From Sphingomonadaceae bacterium 3R27C6 (GTDB taxonomy: Bacteria > Pseudomonadota > Alphaproteobacteria > Sphingomonadales > Sphingomonadaceae), in assembly GCA_005503215.1 (NCBI GenBank), contig SCNS01000019.1, positions 1 to 64,000 of the forward strand: 64,000 bases of DNA. Direction: 5' to 3'. Below the pieces are notes generated by a model. It had not been told where the DNA came from, did not search any database, and saw only the letters and a program-made list of their open reading frames with translations. Below, one piece after another: positions 35,395 to 43,944 of the stretch. Position 1 is the stretch's first letter. The number at the start of each line of letters is the position of its first letter. A program made the translations under genes and the position numbers.

Positions 35395-35508
35395 CGCGAG
35401 CGCGCGAACGCCGTTTTCAGCAATGGTGTGCTCACCGTCACGCTACCCTGGACGGAGCCGGCGAAGGAGAATGTTCGCCGTGTGCCGATCAATGGCAAGG
35501 CGGCGTGA
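35395..35508 (+). pseudogene. 3' end of an hsp20 small heat-shock protein gene
   Basis: The plus strand encodes ANAVFSNGVLTVTLP, then WTEPAKENVRRVPINGKAA and a stop. This is the C-terminal beta-strands and IxI-type tail (VPI) of an alpha-crystallin-family protein. The front of the gene is missing, replaced by the inverted PAS-GGDEF fragment. The last 17 bp overlap the start of the next gene. Confidence 0.8.
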
Positions 35509-36004
35509 AGATGCGGCCCGGGATTGCGGTCCCGGGCCGGCCGCCAACGACAATCACGCAGAGCGGCCCGGCACGGTCGGCACAATCCCCGACGACGCTC
35601 GCGCAATCGTCGAACCCGTTCCGCAGTTTCCGGTCGGGTCGGGTCGTGCGCTGCGTGGCCGCTGGCGCGTACGCTTCGTGCCGCGATGGGCACCCTCGCT
35701 CGACCCCCGGACCGGATCGATGAGTGGCGGCGACCCGCTTGGTACGATCGAATTGCGGTTCGCCGATCGGATATCCGCAGAAGCCTATTGCAGGCGGACG
35801 GGTATCCGCTTCGAAACCCGGGACGCGTCACCGGCGCCGCACTGCGAGCCGAGGCTTCCATCGGTTGAGGCCAAGCCGTTCTGTTGCTGGCCGACCGGAC
35901 CGCACGCGCTTTGCTGCGGGCGTTATCCGATCCTGGAGCAATCTGCGCTGGGCAATGACCATATTAGTAATGACGATATTAATGACGAGCGGCGCGCCTC
36001 GTAG
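35492..36004 (+). CDS. Complex I subunit (NDUFS4-like, ETC complex I conserved region) protein
   Basis: A 170-residue protein. The middle part (GRWRVRFVPRWAPSLDPRTG, SMSGGDPLGTIELRFADRIS, AEAYCRRTGIRFETR) matches the ETC complex I subunit conserved region: a tryptophan-rich strand, a WTGG-like turn (here MSGGD) and the ELRF...AxAYxxRxG segment. Proteins of this family in sphingomonads occur singly near heat-shock genes, not in nuo operons. An accessory or stress function is inferred. The N-terminal 40 residues and the cysteine-rich tail (FCCWPTG, ALCCGRYP) are not conserved as far as I can tell. The start at 35492 overlaps the hsp20 tail. Confidence 0.65.
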   Translation: MARRREDAARDCGPGPAANDNHAERPGTVGTIPDDARAIVEPVPQFPVGSGRALRGRWRVRFVPRWAPSLDPRTGSMSGGDPLGTIELRFADRISAEAYCRRTGIRFETRDASPAPHCEPRLPSVEAKPFCCWPTGPHALCCGRYPILEQSALGNDHISNDDINDERRAS

Positions 36005-36042
36005 CGCGCCGCCTGGTCGTTCGAAACTCGTACACCGATCGC

Positions 36043-36318
36043 TTAGGAGCGCACCCCACCGGCCGCCCTGCCGTTCGCGTTCCGGGATTCCTCATTCCGC
36101 TCGTCCGGAGGCTGCGCGCCGAGCATCTCGTCATGTTCACGAAAGACGCGCTCGATTTCATCGCGTTTCTCGAAGATGAGCTTCGCGACGCCGGCGGTCA
36201 TGCCGCCTTCCTCCCCAACGCGTCCGAGTACGCTCGCCAGATCGGCGAGCGTCGCTTTTTCCGGGGTGGAATGAAGGCCTCCCTTTACGTCGCGATAAGC
36301 CGTGCATTCGGTCGCCAT
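36043..36318 (-). CDS. Conserved small hypothetical protein
   Basis: A 91-residue acidic protein (AYRDVKGGLHSTPEKATLAD, LASVLGRVGEEGGMTAG, LIFEKRDEIERVFREHDEML). A good AGGAG box precedes ATG 36318. Mostly helical, no membrane segment. I do not recognise a characterised family. It lies with usg and another small gene between heat-shock loci on the minus strand, so it may be part of the same stress-related group. Codon use looks normal. Confidence 0.6.
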   Translation of the reverse strand: MATECTAYRDVKGGLHSTPEKATLADLASVLGRVGEEGGMTAGVAKLIFEKRDEIERVFREHDEMLGAQPPDERNEESRNANGRAAGGVRS

Positions 36319-36428
36319 CACCGTCTCCTTCGGAACGCTCCGCAGTGAAACGCGTCAGCGCCGCATAAGGTGCCCGCGAAACGAAGCGCGGATGGTCGAC
36401 CGCCGGGCGGGCAACACCCCGAGCATCG

Positions 36429-36698
36429 TCACTGGATGGTGATGATGCCATCGACCGCGCGCCATTCCGCCGGACGGACCAGCTGTTCGTGAGCGATCCG
36501 GACGGAGTGGAGCGCGGCCTCGATCTCGCGCCGCCAATGATCCAGGAAACCGAATAATTCCGGAAAGTCGGGCGCGAGATCATAGTCCTGCCAGACGAAC
36601 AGCTGCAGCAGTGACGGGTAATCAGGCCGGTAATAATGGATTTCGGCCGTGGTCAGGCCATAGCCCTGCAACTGCCTGGTCAGCGCGCGATCGCTCAC
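36429..36698 (-). CDS. usg: Usg family protein
   Basis: An 89-residue protein with LQGYGLTTAEIHYYRPDYPS, LLQLFVWQDYDLAPDFPELF, GFLDHWRREIEAALHSVRIA and RPAEWRAVDGIITI, a full-length match in pattern to Usg, a small alphaproteobacterial protein first noted near trp genes. Its function is unknown. The ATG overlaps the stop of the upstream small gene by 4 bp, so they are translated together. Confidence 0.85.
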   Translation of the reverse strand: MSDRALTRQLQGYGLTTAEIHYYRPDYPSLLQLFVWQDYDLAPDFPELFGFLDHWRREIEAALHSVRIAHEQLVRPAEWRAVDGIITIQ

Positions 36699-36931
36699 GA
36701 GGCGGCAGGACGCGCGCCGCCGCCCTGGTCGAGCGTACGCAGCGCGGCCAGCACGTCGTCGACGGGGACGGCGCGCCTCGCGCCGGGTGGTTTGCGGAGC
36801 CCAGGCCTGTCACGGACCGCCGAGCGATCCGAGGCCCAGGATGCGAGAAGCGCGCGCTTGACCTCGGGCTCGAGGCTCGGGTGATGCGCCACGTCGAAGG
36901 GGTGAAGAAAACGGGAAAATGGCTCGGACAT
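36695..36931 (-). CDS. Small hypothetical protein cotranscribed with usg
   Basis: A 78-residue protein (FSRFLHPFDVAHHPSLEPEV, KRALLASWASDRSAV, VPVDDVLAALRTLDQ). A strong AAGGAGG box lies 7-8 bases before the ATG at 36931. Proteins with the phrase KRALLASWASD are found beside usg in other alphaproteobacteria as I recall, without known function. It overlaps usg by 4 bp. The 260 bp upstream (36932-37191) hold the groESL promoter region on the other strand and no gene. Confidence 0.7.
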   Translation of the reverse strand: MSEPFSRFLHPFDVAHHPSLEPEVKRALLASWASDRSAVRDRPGLRKPPGARRAVPVDDVLAALRTLDQGGGARPAAS

Positions 36932-37094
36932 GATCGTGCCTCCTTCCTTGTCGCCATTCCTTTCTCGTCATGCGGCAAAGCGCCGCGAGAACAGATTTTG
37001 GGAGAAGAGTGAGTCGAGTCAAGAGGGCTCATCCCCTTGATAAGGGGGGCTTGTTTCTCGCCGGAGCGAACATCAAAAAAATTTCATCGACCCT

Positions 37095-37122
37095 CTTGAA
37101 GGAAAAAATTTCGCTTCCTAGC
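37095..37122 (+). promoter_or_regulatory. Candidate sigma-32-type heat-shock promoter of groESL
   Basis: CTTGAA at 37095-37100 and CCTAGC at 37117-37122, 16 bp apart, roughly fit the RpoH pattern CTTGAA-N14-16-CCTAT. An inverted repeat CCCCTT-GAT-AAGGGG lies just upstream near 37032-37046. No CIRCE element (TTAGCACTC-N9-GAGTGCTAA) is visible. Confidence 0.4.
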
Positions 37123-37191
37123 TCTTCGGCGCCGCGCGCCCCGGACAGGCGCGCAGGTGTATCATATCGTTATGCAACATGGAGGTTATGC

Positions 37192-37506
37192 ATGCATTTC
37201 CGTCCCTTGCACGACCGTGTGGTCGTCCGCCGCATCGAAGCCGAGGAAAAGACCTCGGGCGGCATCATCATCCCCGACACCGCACGGGAAAAACCGCAGG
37301 AAGGCGAAGTCGTCGCCGTCGGCCCCGGCGCCCGCGCCGAGGACGGCACCGTCACCCCGCTCGACGTCAAGGCCGGCGACCGCATCCTGTTCGGCAAATG
37401 GTCGGGCACCGAGGTCCGCATCGACGGCGAGGATCTGCTCATCATGAAGGAGAGCGACATCCTCGGCGTGATCGAGCAGGCCGAGGCCCTCAAGAAGGCG
37501 GCCTGA
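37192..37506 (+). CDS. groES: Co-chaperonin GroES
   Basis: A 104-residue Gro[22 protein letters not shown], the mobile loop [46 protein letters not shown] and [10 protein letters not shown] are all present. It caps GroEL for ATP-driven protein folding in the cytoplasm. ATG 37192 has GGAGG seven bases upstream. groEL follows after 47 bp. Context of hsp20 debris and small stress genes suggests a heat-shock-regulated chaperonin operon. Confidence 0.95.
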   Translation: MHFRPLHDRVVVRRIEAEEKTSGGIIIPDTAREKPQEGEVVAVGPGARAEDGTVTPLDVKAGDRILFGKWSGTEVRIDGEDLLIMKESDILGVIEQAEALKKAA

Positions 37507-37529
37507 CGCCGCATCCATCCAGCAACTGA

Positions 37530-39173
<1,644 letters not shown>

Positions 39174-39181
39174 TTCCGGGT

Positions 39182-39213
39182 GGGAAGCCGGGCAACTTTG
39201 CACCCGGCTTCCC
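39182..39213 (+). terminator. Stem-loop terminator after groEL
   Basis: GGGAAGCCGGG and CCCGGCTTCCC form a perfect 11-bp stem around a 10-base loop, beginning 8 bp after the groEL stop. The U run after it is short (TATT), so rho-independent efficiency is uncertain. Confidence 0.75.
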
Positions 39214-39338
39214 TATTGGCCGTTTGCGAACCGTCCGCTTTCAACGTCAGGTCTAGAAAACCACACATAATCCACTGGCATCATTCGCGCGCATCATCAT
39301 TTCGCCGCCGCCTCATTTCCCGATGTTGATTATGCCTT

Positions 39339-39620
39339 TCAGACCGCCGCGCGCAGGATCATCTCGCTTCCCAGCAGTCCCAGAACGACGAGGAAACCTC
39401 GCTTGAAAACCGGCGGGCTGATCCGGTCCCGTACGAGTTGACCAACGCCCATGCCGGCAAGAGCCGGAACCACTGCGAGAGCGGACAGCCCCAGGCTTTC
39501 GAGCGGCAGGGCGCCGCGCCAGGCAAGCGAGCCCGCAAGAGCGAGGGTGGAGACGGTGAAGGACAGGCCAAGCGCCTGGACAAGATTGATTTCCGGTGCG
39601 GCCGTTGCAGTCGGCCTGCT
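39339..39620 (-). pseudogene. C-terminal fragment of a TauE/SafE membrane transporter
   Basis: The minus strand encodes INLVQALGLSFTVSTLALAG, SLAWRGALPLESLG, VPALAGMGVGQLVRDRISPP and FLVVLGLLGSEMILRAAV, the last third of a TauE/SafE (sulfite exporter) family protein with three to four membrane helices. The first two thirds are missing. The sequence upstream on this strand is antisense to the L,D-transpeptidase gene and shows no transporter homology. It is therefore a remnant. Confidence 0.7.
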
Positions 39621-40230
39621 CGCCCGCTCGACCGCCGGGCCTTCGGCGACCAGCGTTCCAACCCGCAATATCATCGCGGCCGCGCCTGTAGCCCCTCCAC
39701 CACGGGCCAGTGGCGATAGCAAGCTCGACCCGCAGCTCTTGCGGCGGGCGCTTGCGGCGCTCGACGAACACAGACATGTTATCAAGCACCACGACCGCAT
39801 CGCGATCGTCGATTTTTCGGCGCCATCGTCGGAGGAGCGCCTTCATTTTCTCGACGTCGCAAGCGGCCGGACGACGCGGCTGCTCGTAGCGCATGGCAGC
39901 GGCTCGGACCCGTGCCATACCGGCTATCTGGAGAGATTCTCCAACGTCTCGGGTTTAAACGCCTCGAGCGAGGGCGCATTTTTGACCCGCGATTATTATG
40001 TCGGCAAACATGGCCAGTCGCAGCGGCTTGCCGGTCTCGATCCAACCAACGATCACGCGATGGACCGCGCAATCGTCATCCACGGAGCATGGTATGCGAA
40101 TGCTGATATGATCGGCGCGCACGGCAAGCTCGGGCGCAGCCAGGGCTGTTTCGCGGTGGGCGAGACTTGCCTCGACGCAATGTTCGATCATCTCGGTACG
40201 GGGCGGCTGCTCTACGCAGGCCGCGCCTAG
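39586..40230 (+). CDS. L,D-transpeptidase catalytic-domain family protein (YkuD_2-like)
   Basis: About 214 residues. After a possible signal sequence (LISGAAVAVGLLARSTAGPS) come LDPQLLRRALAALDEHRHVI, IVDFSAPSSEERLHFLDVAS, TRLLVAHGSGSDP and a C-terminal RAIVIHGAWYANADMIGAHG, LGRSQGCFAVGE. The final H...G-x-SQGCF resembles the SHGC cysteine motif of murein L,D-transpeptidases in the YkuD_2 group, which act on peptidoglycan in the periplasm. No ATG is available, and the start (TTG 39586) is a guess; the open frame extends back to 39451. Its 5' end lies over the TauE remnant on the other strand. Confidence 0.7.
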   Translation: MISGAAVAVGLLARSTAGPSATSVPTRNIIAAAPVAPPPRASGDSKLDPQLLRRALAALDEHRHVIKHHDRIAIVDFSAPSSEERLHFLDVASGRTTRLLVAHGSGSDPCHTGYLERFSNVSGLNASSEGAFLTRDYYVGKHGQSQRLAGLDPTNDHAMDRAIVIHGAWYANADMIGAHGKLGRSQGCFAVGETCLDAMFDHLGTGRLLYAGRA

Positions 40231-40319
40231 ACTTTCCCCTTCGAACCGAATCTCCATATCGGCACTGGAACGGCGCGGCTGCTTCCGGGTTATCTCCCTT
40301 GAACTATGAGGAGATTTCC

Positions 40320-41744
40320 GTGCGCCATGGTGTGATTGCCTGTTCGTTGCTTGCCCTGTCCTTCACCCTCACCGGATGCGACTCCTCCAATTCCCCGCAA
40401 TCAGGCATCTCCGCCGAGGACGCGCGCTGGAGCAACGCGACGGCCAACCAATTGCGCGAAGCGATCGGGCGGCGCGCGGCGCACGGTCTCGACCGGATGC
40501 GCTTCGGCGTGCCCGAAGGCGATGGCGATCAAAATGCGCTTACCGAGGCGGCACTTCGCTATGCCGCGGCGCTCGCACGCGGCGCGTCCGATCCGGCAAA
40601 GCTGAATGATATCTACAGCATCCCGCGCCCCGATCCCGATCTGAAGGCCGGGCTTGCCGAGGCGCTGGCAAAGGGAAAAGTCGACGATTGGCTCTCCGGC
40701 CTCGCGCCGCAGGAGGACACCTACAAGGCGCTCTCCAAGGCCTATCTTGCGCTCCGCACGCAGCAGACCGACACGGCGGGGGCGATACCCGACGTCGGCA
40801 AGCCGATCGAGCCGGGGTCTAGCGATGCGCGCATTCCCGCGATCGCGCGCCAGCTTGTGGCCTCCGACTATCTCGCGTCGGCGGCGACCGATGGCGAGAG
40901 CTATAGCCCGGCGATGGTGAAGGCCGTCCGGCGCATGCAGGCGGACTATGGCATCAAGCCCGATGGCGTGATCGGCAGCGAAGCGCTCGAGATTCTGAAC
41001 CTGTCCGACGCCGACCGGGCACGCACGATCGCGGTGGCGATGGAACGGATGCGCTGGCTCGAGCGCAAGCCTCCGGCAACGCGGATCGACGTCAACCTCG
41101 CCTCCGCGCGCCTCGCCTATTGGCGCGATGGCAAGCTTGCCGACACGCGCAAGGTGGTCGTCGGCAAACCCGATACCGAGACGCCGCAGCTGGGTTCGCC
41201 GATATACCGGCTCGTCGCCAACCCCACCTGGACCGTGCCCAGATCGATCCAGAACAAGGAGATTGCGGGAAAGGGTGCCGCCTATCTCCGCCGTAACAAT
41301 ATGGCATGGAAGGACGGCTGGATCGTGCAGCAGCCGGGTCCGAAAAATTCGCTGGGGCTGGTCAAGTTCGACATGCAGAATGAGCATCAAATCTATCTGC
41401 ACGACACGCCCGCCAAGGAGCTGTTCGGCGAGGTGCAGCGGCAGCGCAGCCATGGCTGCGTACGGGTCGAGGATGCCCTCGGCTTCGCGGCAATGCTCGC
41501 GAAGGATGAAGGCATTACGGCGGAATGGGAGAAGGCGCGCGCCACCGGCAAGGAAAGCTTCGTGTCCCTTCCCCGCCCCATTCCGGTCCGGCTCATCTAT
41601 CAGACGGTGCTCTTCGACGAAAAAGGCGAACCTGTCATCCGGGCCGATCCCTATGGCTGGAACGACCGGGTATCCGCCGCGCTCGGTTTTGCCCCGAGCG
41701 AAGGCCACCGCCTGCGCCCGTCAAACGCCGACGTCGGCCCTTGA
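40320..41744 (+). CDS. L,D-transpeptidase lipoprotein (YcbB-like)
   Basis: A 474-residue murein L,D-transpeptidase. GTG 40320 is preceded by GAGGAG. A lipoprotein signal ends with LTGC, cysteine 20. The middle has a peptidoglycan-binding helix set (MVKAVRRMQADYGIKPDGVI), then the YkuD domain with RIDVNLASARLAYWRDGKLA, VVVGKPDTETPQLGSPIYRL, IYLHDTP and the catalytic SHGCVRV with C380. It cross-links peptidoglycan stem peptides (3-3 links) or attaches proteins. It follows the shorter YkuD_2-like gene by 89 bp. The architecture matches YcbB/LdtD-type enzymes. Confidence 0.88.
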   Translation: MRHGVIACSLLALSFTLTGCDSSNSPQSGISAEDARWSNATANQLREAIGRRAAHGLDRMRFGVPEGDGDQNALTEAALRYAAALARGASDPAKLNDIYSIPRPDPDLKAGLAEALAKGKVDDWLSGLAPQEDTYKALSKAYLALRTQQTDTAGAIPDVGKPIEPGSSDARIPAIARQLVASDYLASAATDGESYSPAMVKAVRRMQADYGIKPDGVIGSEALEILNLSDADRARTIAVAMERMRWLERKPPATRIDVNLASARLAYWRDGKLADTRKVVVGKPDTETPQLGSPIYRLVANPTWTVPRSIQNKEIAGKGAAYLRRNNMAWKDGWIVQQPGPKNSLGLVKFDMQNEHQIYLHDTPAKELFGEVQRQRSHGCVRVEDALGFAAMLAKDEGITAEWEKARATGKESFVSLPRPIPVRLIYQTVLFDEKGEPVIRADPYGWNDRVSAALGFAPSEGHRLRPSNADVGP

Positions 41745-41815
41745 AAACCGAAGCGAGCAAAGCCGTCTGCTTTTCCGCGCGCCGACAGCGCATACAGAAC
41801 TGGCCGGTTGAAGAC

Positions 41816-41851
41816 CGTCTGCTCTTAGGAGCCAAACAGAGAGAGCAGACG
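41816..41851. repeat. 10-bp inverted repeat, member of a degenerate dispersed repeat
   Basis: CGTCTGCTCT at 41816-41825 pairs perfectly with AGAGCAGACG at 41842-41851. It could terminate the upstream L,D-transpeptidase gene. The preceding GGCCGGTT (41802) and following bases resemble a stretch at 43871-43896. The remaining interval 41852-42031 holds no gene. Confidence 0.5.
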
Positions 41852-42031
41852 TTCCGCAACGGGCCAGAATGCTCGCTCTCTAGGATACCGCTACTGGATA
41901 GACTTCGATGCCTTGCAGGGCCGTGAAGGACAAGATTGGCCGAGGCAGCGATTATCTTTTGAAGATTGCCGCCTTCACAGGGCCAGAAATCGGATACAAT
42001 TAAGGATGCGAACCGGGAGCTTCCATCGATC

Positions 42032-42802
42032 ATGCCTGAAAGCGAGACTTCGGAAGGAGGAAGCGGGTTCAGGCGGACGCCGGGCAAGCAGCTCTACGAC
42101 ATGACCGAACATGAGCTGGTCAGCGAGATATTGTTCGGTTCGGCCCGGCTCTATGAGTTTTTCGGCTTCGTCATGACCGATGTGCACGGCCTCAAGGCAG
42201 CTGAGGGATGGGAGTATGTCTTCTTGGGAAACATTCCCCGAACCGATCTCGGGTTGTCGAGATTGGGACAGCCGGGAGATATTGACCTTCTCATCATTCC
42301 GCATCAAGGCAACAAGTTCCACCTCGGCAAGGCCGCCGCGATCGAGATCAAGCGCCTGTCGCTCAAGGCTCCTCGATGGAATAAGAGTACGGATCGGCTG
42401 GGGATCACGCAGGCCAATGGCCTGCTGGAAGCGGGCTTTCCCTATGTCGGAATCCTGCACCTGATCGTTCACGACAGGGGCCCGGACGAGAATCACAAGC
42501 CGATAATGGCGGCCCGCGTGGTCGATCAGGACGGCACCATGGAGATCGAGGGCAGCTCCGTTACCGATATGACGGGCTATATATCGTCCGAACGGCAATT
42601 GGGGCGGTTGCTGGCCCACAAGCCCGATCCTGTTATCGGGTTGAACTGCGTCTCACTCTGCGATGTTGAGCAGTCGACGCACCGCGGCGTCATGGTCGGA
42701 ATGCCGAACGGACGGCCCGCTAAAAGGAACCCCAATGCCAGCCTTGCGTGCGTGAGGCAGATATCGTCATTCATGGAACGCCTCGCTGCGGGCCCTGCCT
42801 GA
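42032..42802 (+). CDS. Uncharacterised PD-(D/E)XK nuclease-like protein
   Basis: A 256-residue protein with no family I can name. Residues 80-110 read QPGDIDLLIIP, then GKAAAIEIKRLS: an aspartate pair (D83, D85) on a strand, followed about 20 residues later by E105-I-K107. This is the pattern of the PD-(D/E)XK nuclease fold. A following helix contains GITQANGLLEAGFPYVGILH, also usual for this fold. It may cleave DNA or be an inactive relative. It starts the defence-like region and is opposite in direction to the HEPN-like and STAND genes. The start is uncertain; an upstream in-frame ATG at 41966 is possible. Confidence 0.55.
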   Translation: MPESETSEGGSGFRRTPGKQLYDMTEHELVSEILFGSARLYEFFGFVMTDVHGLKAAEGWEYVFLGNIPRTDLGLSRLGQPGDIDLLIIPHQGNKFHLGKAAAIEIKRLSLKAPRWNKSTDRLGITQANGLLEAGFPYVGILHLIVHDRGPDENHKPIMAARVVDQDGTMEIEGSSVTDMTGYISSERQLGRLLAHKPDPVIGLNCVSLCDVEQSTHRGVMVGMPNGRPAKRNPNASLACVRQISSFMERLAAGPA

Positions 42803-42837
42803 AGAGCCGCCCCCGGATTTCAGCGGGGAAATGTTCC

Positions 42838-42851
42838 GGGAAATGTTTCCC
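42838..42851 (+). terminator. Small hairpin after the nuclease-like gene
   Basis: GGGAAA-TG-TTTCCC, about 36 bp after the stop at 42802. The arms are short and there is no long T run, so its termination strength is doubtful. The stretch 42852-43048 has no gene. Confidence 0.35.
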
Positions 42852-43048
42852 GAACCGATAGTAAATGGACTGTCTGTTTCGGGATGTCCGCCGCCGAGAT
42901 GCAGGCCTTCAGGCAGGTCTGGCCGGTAGCGGTTCGTCCGCTTTTGGCACCGATGAGGCGGCTTCGGACGTTACCTCCGAGTGGTCGGCTTCCTGGGCCC
43001 GTCTCGCCTTTGCCGGAGAATGATGCCAGCACCGCGCGGCGACAGCGC

Positions 43049-43777
43049 TCAGGATCGCAGCGAGGATTTCCGGCTGATTTGGAGACATCGGTCCATCAAG
43101 GGCTTCATGGCCGGCGGGATTTCTTTCGCAGGAAAGATAGTGCCCTTTGTGAGCGTAAGAAGCGGGTGGAGCGTCTTGTCGCCGAGCCGTTGCTCAAGCT
43201 CGAGCGATATCAGGATGATGGCTCGCATGGCTTGATGGCCTCCGCGAAGCACCTCCTGCAAATTCCGGTTCGCCCTTTCCATCGCCGCATGTAACTCATT
43301 AGGCGCTTGAGGCATTCGGCGCGACTTTGAATGGACCAGCATGTTTCGCAATTCGATCACTTTATCCAGCGCTTCCATAGCCGCGCCATCCTCGGCCAGC
43401 GATTCCTGGCCAATAAGCTGGGGGACGAGCACCCATTTCGCATAGAGACCGAGGCGGTCGAGATGCTTGTCGACCATGCGGGCGGGCAGATGCCAGGACG
43501 CATAATCGTAAATCGCTGCCTCTAAGCACATACAGGATAGCACAATCAGCTTGATCGCTGATGCCATTAATTGGTCGCGCGCTTCATCTTCCCGATCGAG
43601 AGCCTCGCGAAATGCTCGATCCTCCAAGCTCCCGTCGGGTTGGGAAGGAAGCGATTTGTACGCCTTCTCCAGACCGATATATTCGACGTATAGTTCCTCG
43701 CACATGCGGTAATAGAAATCCTGCATGGCGCCGATTCTGCCCCCTTCCACCGCAAGGTGGTCCTCCGCATCGCTCAT
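43049..43777 (-). CDS. HEPN-like all-helical protein
   Basis: A 242-residue, mostly helical protein with no close family recognised. After a helix rich in small residues (SAIKLIVLSCMCLEAAIYDY), it contains VIELRNMLVHSKSR, which has R144-x4-H149, the RNase motif of HEPN domains. HEPN proteins are often RNA-cleaving toxins or effectors in abortive-infection and toxin-antitoxin systems. ATG 43777 has AGGAG at good spacing. It lies 167 bp downstream of the giant STAND gene on the same strand, so they may be one unit. HEPN assignment rests on the motif and helical character only. Confidence 0.55.
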   Translation of the reverse strand: MSDAEDHLAVEGGRIGAMQDFYYRMCEELYVEYIGLEKAYKSLPSQPDGSLEDRAFREALDREDEARDQLMASAIKLIVLSCMCLEAAIYDYASWHLPARMVDKHLDRLGLYAKWVLVPQLIGQESLAEDGAAMEALDKVIELRNMLVHSKSRRMPQAPNELHAAMERANRNLQEVLRGGHQAMRAIILISLELEQRLGDKTLHPLLTLTKGTIFPAKEIPPAMKPLMDRCLQISRKSSLRS

Positions 43778-43855
43778 ATCATCTCCTCAGAAACCGCCGC
43801 TATTTCCCATTCGATATAGAGCGGGCGACAATGTGGACGATCGCAACATGGCATC

Positions 43856-43877
43856 ACCGGCCGTCCAAATGGCCGGT
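43856..43877. repeat. Inverted repeat ACCGGCC/GGCCGGT between STAND and HEPN-like genes
   Basis: Perfect 7-bp arms around eight bases, 68-89 bp after the end of the STAND gene. It could be a weak terminator or a remnant of the dispersed repeat also seen near 41.8 kb, since GGCCGGTTAGAGACTG resembles GGCCGGTTGAAGACCG there. Confidence 0.45.
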
Positions 43878-43944
43878 TAGAGACTGTAAGCTTTCGCCCC
43901 ACACCATGCGGTGACCGGCCATGCTCCGCTGCATTCGACACCTG

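Noticed and set aside
34918-35508. Full 196-codon plus-strand protein ending in the hsp20 tail
   Set aside because: Its first 160 codons are antisense to the GGDEF remnant; only the last 38 codons match hsp20.
36932-37191. CIRCE element before groES
   Set aside because: No TTAGCACTC-N9-GAGTGCTAA or near match was found; only a sigma-32-like site and an unrelated CCCCTT/AAGGGG repeat.
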